A stretch of DNA of 21,476 nucleotides from Lentzea sp. (GTDB taxonomy: Bacteria; Actinomycetota; Actinomycetes; Mycobacteriales; Pseudonocardiaceae), in the NCBI GenBank assembly GCA_030146905.1, contig JASLAV010000584.1:1-21476 (forward strand). The letters are read 5' to 3'. Each line of letters starts with the position of its first letter. The stretch's first letter is position 1. Position numbers and translations under genes: made by a program. The notes under the pieces were generated by a model, which made no database searches, was not told the DNA's origin, and saw only the letters and a list, made by a program, of their open reading frames with translations. This document shows positions 15,709 to 21,476 of this stretch, piece after piece.

Positions 15709-16006
15709 TCAGAACTGCAGGCTCCACGCGTCGATGAAGCCGGTGTCGGTGCGGTAGGTGTCCTGGACTTTCAGCCGCCAGGTCCCGTCCGGCGCCACGA
15801 GGTCGACGATCAGATCACCGCGGTAGGTGTGCTTGATGTCGACGCTCACCGCCAGCGGCGCCGAGGGTGGTGGGCTTGACCACGACCAGGCCCTGCTCGA
15901 TGCCGTTGACCAGGACGATGCCGCTGGCGAAGTACGGGTAGTCGCTCCACGCCCCGTTGAACTTCGCCTCGTTCGCCGCCGGGTAGATGTCGAAGAACCG
16001 CCTCAA
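15709..16006 (-). pseudogene. Remnant of an LVIVD/choice-of-anchor protein with P domain
   Basis: Read from right to left on the minus strand, the first part (16003 to about 15880) encodes RFFDIYPAANEAKF and SDYPYFASGIVLVNGIEQGL, the typical C-terminal end of LVIVD/choice-of-anchor B proteins. The frame then shifts near 15865-15885. In the new frame follow SVDIKHTYRGDLIVDLVAPD and WRLKVQDTYRTDTGFIDAWS, ending at the stop 15709-15711. That is a proprotein-convertase P-type beta-sandwich, but about 30 residues normally found between the APDGT and WRL segments are missing. The 5' end is lost near 16003. A frameshift, an internal deletion and a truncation together make this a dead gene. The intact parent would have been a secreted protein. 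Confidence 0.75.
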
Positions 16007-16127
16007 CAGCGAGTTCGCGCACTACGTCCCCGCCGAACGCCAGTTGCCCGAGGTCGTGCTGCGGCCGCAGGGCGATCCCGAGTACTTCCCAGCCGGCGTG
16101 AAACACAGGTACACCCGCCGATCCTGA
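15987..16127 (+). pseudogene. C-terminal fragment of a lost plus-strand gene
   Basis: A 46-codon frame from ATG 15987 to TGA 16125-16127 encodes a stretch that reads like a genuine protein C-terminus (EFAHYVPAERQLPEVVLRPQ, GDPEYFPAGVKHRYTRRS). There is no ribosome site and a stop lies just upstream at 15984. It overlaps the broken 5' end of the minus-strand remnant by about 20 bp. I could not place the family. The most likely explanation is the 3' end of a divergently oriented gene whose 5' part was deleted. A real tiny gene is less likely. Confidence 0.4.
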
Positions 16128-16138
16128 AAAGCGCTTTT
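16127..16138. promoter_or_regulatory. Perfect palindrome AAAAGCGCTTTT, LacI-type operator candidate
   Basis: This 12-bp perfect palindrome has a central CG and lies 85 bp before the I36-type gene. Its AAAGCGCTTT core resembles operators of LacI/GalR family repressors. No LacI-type gene is in the window. It begins on the last base of the fragment's stop codon. Confidence 0.4.
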
Positions 16139-16157
16139 GCACCACGGAGCAATAGCT

Positions 16158-16186
16158 TTTCCGGGCTTCCTCTCCCTGCTTACAGT
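16158..16186 (+). promoter_or_regulatory. Possible promoter of the I36-type gene
   Basis: TTTCCG (16158-16163) and TACAGT (16181-16186) are spaced by 17 bp. TACAGT is a reasonable actinomycete -10; the -35 is poor. A start of transcription near 16193 would leave a leader of about 30 nt before the TTG start, with the palindrome about 20 bp upstream of the -35. Confidence 0.3.
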
Positions 16187-16223
16187 GGCCCCGGCTGAAT
16201 TCATTACCGGGGTGGAGGAATCC

Positions 16224-16682
16224 TTGAAGTTCATTCAACGTGTTCTGGTGGCGATGATGCCGCTCGCGATGCTGGTGGTCGTCGGGCTCGCCGCCCCGAG
16301 CGCGCAGGCGGAGGTGCCGGTCGCACAGGCCGCCGCCGTGGGTGCGGCGTACGACTCCGAGACCGGCCAGGCGCTCGCCGCGTGGGACTGCAACACCGGC
16401 AACGTCTGCTTCTGGAACGGCTTCGGCGGCACGGGCGGCCGTTGCATGTGGGACGTCGCGGACGACGACTGGACGGCCGGCACCTACAAGTGCTCGTGGG
16501 CCACGACCAAGGAGGTCAAGTCCGTCTACAACCGGGGGACGTCCTCCGCCACGGGTGTCGCGTTCTACCGCAACACCGGGCACAACAACAAGATCGGCTG
16601 CACCAAGCAGGGCAAGAAGGGCGACCTCGCCGGTACCTACCAGGTGCGTTCGCACAAGTGGGTCAGCACGTCCTGCGGCTGA
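16224..16682 (+). CDS. Secreted peptidase inhibitor I36-like protein
   Basis: TTG 16224 was chosen because GGAGGAA (16214-16220) lies directly upstream and a classic signal peptide follows at once (KFIQRVLVAMMPLAMLVVV, cleavage likely after AQA at residue 29). The product is 152 aa. The mature protein carries six cysteines (C56, C62, C74, C90, C126, C151), enough for three disulfides, in the GNVCFWNG and GGRCMWD context of the I36/SMI-like beta-gamma-crystallin-type family. Members such as Streptomyces metalloproteinase inhibitor are secreted. Many paralogues in actinomycetes have no tested activity, so inhibitor function is uncertain. The gene is monocistronic: an operator-like palindrome lies upstream and a terminator directly downstream. 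Confidence 0.87.
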   Translation: MKFIQRVLVAMMPLAMLVVVGLAAPSAQAEVPVAQAAAVGAAYDSETGQALAAWDCNTGNVCFWNGFGGTGGRCMWDVADDDWTAGTYKCSWATTKEVKSVYNRGTSSATGVAFYRNTGHNNKIGCTKQGKKGDLAGTYQVRSHKWVSTSCG

Positions 16683-16696
16683 TCACAGTTGACGCG

Positions 16697-16731
16697 AATC
16701 CGGCCGGGGAACCTCGTCCCCCGGCCGGATT
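16697..16731 (+). terminator. 13-bp stem hairpin terminator
   Basis: AATCCGGCCGGGG (16697-16709) pairs perfectly with 16719-16731, with a 9-nt loop and followed by TTCGTTG. It sits 14 bp after the stop of the I36-type gene and separates it from the regulator gene. Confidence 0.78.
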
Positions 16732-16802
16732 TCGTTGCGGAATTCAGCGGAGTGACGAGCCCAGTACTGTGTTCCACGGTGACCTGGCCTGGGGAGGTTG
16801 CT

Positions 16803-17783
16803 GTGTTGCGCATCCATTTTTCCGACATGGATCTGGAGCGTACGCAGGTAGCAGAAAGGGTGGATCCGCTCTGGGAAATGGTGTTCAGCTGGCTGCGGCT
16901 GACCGAGCTCGACTGCGGGTTGCTGCTGCAGCCGTGGCTGCGCGACATCCGGCGCAACGGCGACCGGGAGGTGATCAGGTCCGGCGTGCGCATGTGGTCC
17001 GTGCTCGCACCGCTGGGCCCGTACTTCCCGGACCTGCTGACGCCGCCGGAGGGCGCGCAGGGACTGGCGAGCGCTCTCGCCGCGATCCGGTCGACGCCGC
17101 GTCAACGGCTCGCGGACGAGTTCGGGAAGCTGGAGGAGGTCCGTCCGACACCGGCGTGGACACGTCCTGTGGCCGGGGGCGACGGTGCGGCGTTGCAGGA
17201 GCTCACGGAGGCGATGGCCCGTTACCACGGCGCGGTGGTCGAGCCGTACACCTCGCTGATCGAGGAGGCGGTCGAGACCGACCGCGTGCACAGGACGGGG
17301 GTGGTGGGCGACGTCGAGCGACTGCTGCGGGGCATGTGGCCGTTGATGAACTGGCGTGCGCCGGTGCTGGAGGTCCAGTACGCGTACGACAGGGACCTGC
17401 ACCTCGGCGGGCGCGGGCTGCGGCTGGTGCCGTCGTACTTCTGCCGGCGCACACCCGTCGCGTTCGCTGACCCCGGACTGCCGCCCACGGTGGTCTACCC
17501 GCTGCACCACGACTGGACGTGGCAACGGCAGCTCGCGAGCGGGCGCCGTCAGGAGGGTGCGCTCGCGGCGTTGCTCGGGACCACGCGGTCGGCGGTGCTG
17601 GCCGCCGTCGGCGCCGGAGCGACGACGACGGAGCTGGCGGAACGGCTGGGGGCCTCCCCCTCGTCGGTCAGCCGGCACACGACCGTGCTGCGCGAGGCCG
17701 GTCTGCTCACCACGGAGCGCCAGGGGCTCTCCGTGCTGCACCAGCGGACGTCGCTCGGATCAGCCCTGCTGGGCAGCGGCTGA
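16803..17783 (+). CDS. ArsR-like winged-helix transcriptional regulator
   Basis: GTG 16803 is preceded by GGGGAGG (16791-16797) at 5 nt, better than any start further upstream in the open frame. The product is 326 aa. About 260 N-terminal residues form an actinomycete-specific domain with conserved-looking aromatic clusters and no membrane segment. A winged helix-turn-helix of ArsR type follows at about 265-318 (TTTELAERLGASPSSVSRHT, LREAGLLTTERQG). The whole layout matches the long ArsR-family regulators annotated near DUF5937. The metal-binding cysteine pair of ArsR/SmtB is absent, so the ligand is not obviously a metal. The target is unknown. Its 3' end overlaps the convergent lnt gene by 24 bp. 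Confidence 0.85.
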   Translation: MLRIHFSDMDLERTQVAERVDPLWEMVFSWLRLTELDCGLLLQPWLRDIRRNGDREVIRSGVRMWSVLAPLGPYFPDLLTPPEGAQGLASALAAIRSTPRQRLADEFGKLEEVRPTPAWTRPVAGGDGAALQELTEAMARYHGAVVEPYTSLIEEAVETDRVHRTGVVGDVERLLRGMWPLMNWRAPVLEVQYAYDRDLHLGGRGLRLVPSYFCRRTPVAFADPGLPPTVVYPLHHDWTWQRQLASGRRQEGALAALLGTTRSAVLAAVGAGATTTELAERLGASPSSVSRHTTVLREAGLLTTERQGLSVLHQRTSLGSALLGSG

Positions 17784-19238
17784 GGCGCGGCGGCGCGACC
17801 ACAACCCGAACACGCACGCGGCGAAGGCCGCACCCGTGAACAGGACGTGGATCGCGCCGCCGAACCTCGTCGCGAACGTGAGGTCCGACCGCAGCGGCAC
17901 GTTGTCCACCATCAGGGCGTCGGTGAACATCCCCGTCGACTGCACGACGCTGCCGTCCGGGCGGACCACCGCGCTCACCCCGCTGATCGCCGCGACCACG
18001 ACCGCGCGGCCGTGCTCGATCGCACGCAGGCGCGCCATCCCGAGCTGCTGGTAGGTCATCTCGCCGCGGCCGTACCAGGCGTTGTTCGTCGGCACGACCA
18101 GCACCTGGGCGCCCGCGGACGCGCTCTCGCGCAGGACGTAGTCGTAGGCCACCTCGTAGCAGATGCCGACGCCGACACGGGTGTCCGCGATGTCGAGCAC
18201 ACCGGGTTCGGTGCCCGCTTCGAGGTCGGGCTGGTCGGCGAACGGCGTCACCAGGCGGGCGAGCTCGCGCAGCGGGATGTGCTCGGCGAACGGCACGAGC
18301 TCCTGCTTCGCGTACGACCGGCCCGCGCCGGTGCCGGGCTGCCAGGCGATGACGGCGTTCTGCCCGTCGCGCAACGCGCTCACGAGCGTCGGCACGCCGA
18401 GGTCGGTGATCGCGCGGTCGAGCACGGGGTCGCGGTCACGGGTGCGGGTGGCGCTTTCCGGCCACACGACCAGGTCCGGCTTCCGCACGGAGCCGCCGCG
18501 GATCGCCGCCGTGAGCTCGGCGGTCTTGCGCAGGTGGTTGGTGCGCAGCGTGTCGCCGGCGGTGAGCAGGTCGAGCCCGATGTCCGGTGCGTTGCCCTGC
18601 ACGACCGCGACGGTGCGCTGCCCGTTCTGCGCCTCGGTCGCGACCAGCGGGCCGACCGCGAGCGCGGCGGCGAACGGCAGCACCGCCCAGCCGCGCCGCC
18701 ACTCCCGCACGCGGGGAAGCCAGGCTGCCAGGCCGAACCCGGTCACGACCACCGCGAACGTCACGAGCGGCGCCCCGCCCACGACAGCCAAGCGTGCGAA
18801 CGGACCGTCGACCTGCCCGAAGGCCACCCGGCCCCACGGGAAGCCGTTGAACGGGATGAGGCCGCGCGCGGTCTCCTGCAGCACGAACAACAACGCCGCC
18901 CACACGGGTGCGGCGGGAAGACGCGCGACCAACGGCACGAGGGCCATCACGGCGGAGATGAACAGCGCCATCAACGCCGACAGGACGAGCCACGGCCAGG
19001 GGCCGAAGTCCTTGCCGAGGAAGTGCTGGATCCACCACAGGTGAGGCAGGAAGAACGCCAGCCCGAACACGAACCCGAGACCGGCCGCGCGACGCCCGCG
19101 CACGTTCCGCAGCGTCAGCCACAGCACGACGAACGCCGGTACCGCGAGCCACCAGATCGTGCGCGGCGGGAAGCTCAGCGCCAGTCCGCCACCGGCCAGC
19201 GCGGCCGCGCCGTAGCGGGCGAGATCAAGCCTGCGCAA
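17760..19238 (-). CDS. lnt: Apolipoprotein N-acyltransferase
   Basis: This 492-aa integral membrane enzyme moves an acyl chain from phospholipid to the N-terminal cysteine of lipoproteins, the last step of lipoprotein maturation. Six or more hydrophobic segments fill residues 10-200, followed by the extracytoplasmic nitrilase domain (about 205-450) and a C-terminal helix (460-480). The catalytic triad is visible: Glu261 in WPESA, Lys311 in YAKQELVPFAEHIP and Cys360 in GICYE. TTG 19238 is used as start because GAGGG lies 6 nt upstream on the coding strand and the MRRLDLARYG start precedes the first membrane segment. It overlaps the end of the upstream mannosyltransferase gene by 14 bp, so the two are translationally coupled. 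Confidence 0.93.
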   Translation of the reverse strand: MRRLDLARYGAAALAGGGLALSFPPRTIWWLAVPAFVVLWLTLRNVRGRRAAGLGFVFGLAFFLPHLWWIQHFLGKDFGPWPWLVLSALMALFISAVMALVPLVARLPAAPVWAALLFVLQETARGLIPFNGFPWGRVAFGQVDGPFARLAVVGGAPLVTFAVVVTGFGLAAWLPRVREWRRGWAVLPFAAALAVGPLVATEAQNGQRTVAVVQGNAPDIGLDLLTAGDTLRTNHLRKTAELTAAIRGGSVRKPDLVVWPESATRTRDRDPVLDRAITDLGVPTLVSALRDGQNAVIAWQPGTGAGRSYAKQELVPFAEHIPLRELARLVTPFADQPDLEAGTEPGVLDIADTRVGVGICYEVAYDYVLRESASAGAQVLVVPTNNAWYGRGEMTYQQLGMARLRAIEHGRAVVVAAISGVSAVVRPDGSVVQSTGMFTDALMVDNVPLRSDLTFATRFGGAIHVLFTGAAFAACVFGLWSRRRASAAAQQG

Positions 19239-20757
19239 CGGACACCCTCGCCCGGCGCAGCACGAGGTACGCGGCTCCCACGAGCGCGATCCCCACCACG
19301 TAGGCCGTGACCAGCTCGGCCACGCGACCCGCGAAGTTGCCCGCGAGCGGCGGCACCAGCAACGCGAACACGCCGACGAGCACGGCGACCCGCGTCCGCC
19401 ACTGCCCCACCGGCAGGCACGCCGCCAGCGGCAGCACGGCCCACAGCAGGTACCACGGCTGGATCACCGGCCCCAGCACCACGATCAAGCTCATCATCAT
19501 TCCCAGCGCCGTCACCTCGGACACCCTGCCGCGCAACTGCCGGTTCACCACCACGACGATTCCGCACAGGATCAGCACGAGCCCCGCGATCCGTGCCGAG
19601 GAAATCATCGCCTGACCGGTTTCCCTGCCCCACACCGCACCCACCAGAAAGCCCGGCCAGTTGGTCGGCGCCATCCAGCTGTCCACTTTCGACGGCGTCC
19701 CGAGCGCCCGCACCCAGCCGAACCCGGCCCCGCCGGCGAACGACGTCGTGACCGACACCACGACGGCGGCGGCGACCATGCCCGCACCCGCGGCGGTGAA
19801 CCGGAGAAGGCCTCCGCCCAGCCGGCGGGCCAGTGCGGTGCCGACGACCGCGAGCGCGACCAGTGCGGGCAGCTTGACCTGCGCGCCGAGCCCGACGAGC
19901 ACGACACCGGCCGTGAACTGCCACCACCGGAGCTCCGGCAGGGCGTGCAGCGCGATCACCGTTCCCGAGAGCATCAGGCCGAGCATCAACGCGTCGTTGT
20001 GGACACCACCGATGAGGTGCCACAGCACCAACGGGTTCAGCACGCCCAGCCACAACGCCGTGCGTTCCTCCACACCGGACATGGCCGCGAGCCTCGGCAC
20101 GGCCCACACGACGAGCAGCAGGCCCAGCACCGCGGCGAACCGGTACAGCACGATCCCCGCGATCGGGTTGCCGCCGGTGACCTCGGTGATGGTGCGTTCG
20201 ACCGTGCTGAACAGCGGGCCGTACGGGGAGGGCGTCTCACGCCAGTAGACGCCGACCCGCGCCACGGCCTCCGCGCTCGCTCCGGCCGCCGGGCTCACCA
20301 CGTTGGGATCGAAGCCCCGCGCCGCCACCTCGCCCTGCGCGAGGTAGCTGAACACGTCGGCGCTGAACAGCGGCGGGGCGGCGAGCAGCGGTCCACACCA
20401 CCACGCCAGCGTGCGCCGCAGCCACCGCGCGTCCGGTCGGGTGCGGGCGAGCAGCGCCCACGTGAGGACGACCAGTCCGGCACCCGCGATCGCCGCGCCG
20501 AGTGCGGCCGCTCCCGCTCCGGTGACCACGGCCCACGCTCCGGCCGTGAGCAGGAGCGCACCGCCGGTCCCGGTCCAGCGGAGAACGTCCGGGGTGTCCG
20601 CGGTGAGCTGGGTCGGCCAGCGGTAGGTGACGGTCTGCACCCTGGAGAGGGTGCTGTGCGGGCAGGTCGTCACGCGTCCGACTGCGGTCGCGCTCCCACG
20701 TACGACCAGAGGATGATCTTTTCCAGCCGGGAGTCGCTCAACCTTCCGCGAAGTCAT
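19225..20757 (-). CDS. mptB: Polyprenol-phosphomannose-dependent alpha-1,6-mannosyltransferase, MptB/MptA-like
   Basis: This polytopic GT-C glycosyltransferase has 510 aa if ATG 20757 is used. Features are a first-loop acidic residue, D134, in FSADVFSYLAQGEVAARGFD, the conserved PSPYGPLFS, HLIGGVHNDALMLGL and PVIQPWYLLW segments, and many hydrophobic helices from residue 62 on. MptA/MptB enzymes add alpha-1,6-mannose from a polyprenyl-phosphate donor outside the membrane during lipomannan-type glycolipid assembly. The start is unsure: ATG 20757 has its best ribosome site 15 nt away, and GTG 20673 or GTG 20640 would give a more usual short N-terminus. Choosing MptB over MptA rests on the overall pattern only. 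It is followed without gap by lnt. Confidence 0.83.
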   Translation of the reverse strand: MTSRKVERLPAGKDHPLVVRGSATAVGRVTTCPHSTLSRVQTVTYRWPTQLTADTPDVLRWTGTGGALLLTAGAWAVVTGAGAAALGAAIAGAGLVVLTWALLARTRPDARWLRRTLAWWCGPLLAAPPLFSADVFSYLAQGEVAARGFDPNVVSPAAGASAEAVARVGVYWRETPSPYGPLFSTVERTITEVTGGNPIAGIVLYRFAAVLGLLLVVWAVPRLAAMSGVEERTALWLGVLNPLVLWHLIGGVHNDALMLGLMLSGTVIALHALPELRWWQFTAGVVLVGLGAQVKLPALVALAVVGTALARRLGGGLLRFTAAGAGMVAAAVVVSVTTSFAGGAGFGWVRALGTPSKVDSWMAPTNWPGFLVGAVWGRETGQAMISSARIAGLVLILCGIVVVVNRQLRGRVSEVTALGMMMSLIVVLGPVIQPWYLLWAVLPLAACLPVGQWRTRVAVLVGVFALLVPPLAGNFAGRVAELVTAYVVGIALVGAAYLVLRRARVSVAQA

Positions 20758-20915
20758 GCGTCATCCACTCGGTTCCCTCCCGGTCCACCGCCGGCATCGC
20801 CACTCGTCGGCCCAGGCAGATCGCCGTTGACAGAAGTCGTGGCGCTCCAGGAGTCTTGCGCGGACTGGCAGCGGGGGCTGCCGGCGTGCGCATCGACTGC
20901 CTTGGGGGGGCACGC
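20758..20915. promoter_or_regulatory. Divergent promoter region with TTGACA box and leader hairpin
   Basis: The space between mptB and the secreted SH3-like gene contains a perfect -35 TTGACA (20827-20832) on the plus strand, with a weaker GAGTCT (20851-20856) 18 bp later. A small hairpin GGCAGC/GCTGCC (20867-20872, 20877-20882) would then lie in the leader. A G7 tract (20904-20910) follows and probably doubles as ribosome site. No clear minus-strand promoter was found. Confidence 0.4.
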
Positions 20916-21473
20916 ATGCACAGGATCAAACGTGTTCCGGGTGTGTTGGGGATCGTCTTGTCCATCGGGGCGCTCCTGGCGCCGGCGGTGAGCGCGGCTC
21001 CGGAAGTGGCCGCGCCCGACCAGGTGACCGCCGCCGCGCCACCCAGCAAGACCTTCACCGCGGCGGAGGTCTGGCTGCGCCAGTGCGCCAGCTTCGACTG
21101 CGGGTACCACGTCCTTCCCGCGGGCACGGCCGTCTGGGTCTACTGCTACACCAACCACGCCGGCCTCACCTGGAACGTCGCGAGGACGGAGTGGGACATC
21201 GCCGGCCACCTCGACGCGAGCGCCGTCCAGGCGCCGAACCGGACCCAGTCGTGCGACAACGCGGGGACGAAGCGGTGGGCGTGGACCGAGCTGTGGGCGC
21301 ACAGCTGCCCGGCGATGGGGTGTGGCTACGGAGTGGTACCTCCTGGCCATGACATCGCGGACCTGTCCGGGTCGAGCGTGCTCTCCGAGGGCTACTACTG
21401 GTCGCTGATCATCGACCACGACAACGCGCACAAGAACCTGGTCGGCTGGGTGCACACGGAGGACATCGACTAG
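20916..21473 (+). CDS. Secreted protein with two tandem SH3-like, cysteine-containing domains
   Basis: ATG 20916, 5 nt after a run of seven G, gives 185 aa and places a proper signal peptide first (MHRIKRVPGVLGIVLSIGAL, cleavage near VSAAP at about residue 29). The open frame upstream adds nothing signal-like. The mature protein contains two similar SH3b-like units, roughly residues 52-105 and 126-185, beginning VWLRQCASFDCGYHVLPAG and LWAHSCPAMGCGYGVVPPG. Each carries a C-x4-C pair and an aromatic tail; two further cysteines lie in between (VYCYTNH, TQSCDN). Bacterial SH3 domains often bind cell-wall peptides. No catalytic domain is attached, so this is a binding or inhibitor-like protein. 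Function unknown. Confidence 0.85.
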   Translation: MHRIKRVPGVLGIVLSIGALLAPAVSAAPEVAAPDQVTAAAPPSKTFTAAEVWLRQCASFDCGYHVLPAGTAVWVYCYTNHAGLTWNVARTEWDIAGHLDASAVQAPNRTQSCDNAGTKRWAWTELWAHSCPAMGCGYGVVPPGHDIADLSGSSVLSEGYYWSLIIDHDNAHKNLVGWVHTEDID

Positions 21474-21476
21474 GCC

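Noticed and set aside
16137..16223. Upstream extension of the I36-type protein
   Set aside because: It would bury the signal peptide behind 29 residues and ignore the GGAGG site in front of TTG 16224.
1..21476. CRISPR array, tRNA, rRNA, transposase or integrase
   Set aside because: No spaced identical repeats of array size, no cloverleaf-like sequence noticed, and no transposase or integrase motifs in any plausible frame.

Overview
The window is GC-rich (about 70%) actinomycete DNA. GTG and TTG starts are common, and it carries LAL/LuxR-type regulators, secreted I36-type and SH3-like proteins, and an mptB-type mannosyltransferase. I infer a member of the Pseudonocardiales (Lentzea, Saccharothrix or Amycolatopsis type). 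That placement rests on the flavour of the proteins, not on a marker gene.

Positions 1-3504 hold a tight, overlapping plus-strand cassette. It encodes a 5'-truncated ClpB-D2-like AAA+ ATPase, a zinc-ribbon/FHA protein, a four-helix membrane protein and a radical SAM protein of the NrdG/activase type. A 284-bp gap (3505-3788) with 22-bp-spaced direct repeats leads into a second plus-strand run, 3789-14595. That run encodes an unrecognised 327-aa protein with a faint sigma-factor look, a TPR-like/CHAT protease, an unrecognised helical-repeat protein, a LAL-type AAA/LuxR regulator, a caspase-like (C14) protease with C-terminal beta domains, and an 82-aa orphan. It ends at a perfect 19-bp-stem hairpin (14624-14670).

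Two clan-CD protease families (CHAT and caspase-like), a STAND-like ATPase, TPR-like scaffolds, and an adjacent AAA+/FHA/radical SAM module resemble the parts list of NTPase-controlled bacterial conflict or programmed-death systems. I do not recognise this exact combination as a characterised system. It is the best candidate here for something undescribed.

From 14671 onward the window is more ordinary. A minus-strand secreted protein with His/Met metal-ligand-like motifs (14790-15659) is followed by a decayed stretch (15709-16127). There, a minus-strand remnant of an LVIVD/choice-of-anchor protein with a P domain abuts a plus-strand C-terminal fragment of another gene. Next come an I36-type secreted inhibitor-like protein with an upstream palindrome and a downstream terminator, and an ArsR-like regulator. 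Convergent to these is a minus-strand pair, mptB-like then lnt, with overlapping reading frames. The window ends with a secreted double-SH3-like cysteine protein. No rRNA, tRNA, CRISPR array or transposase was found.
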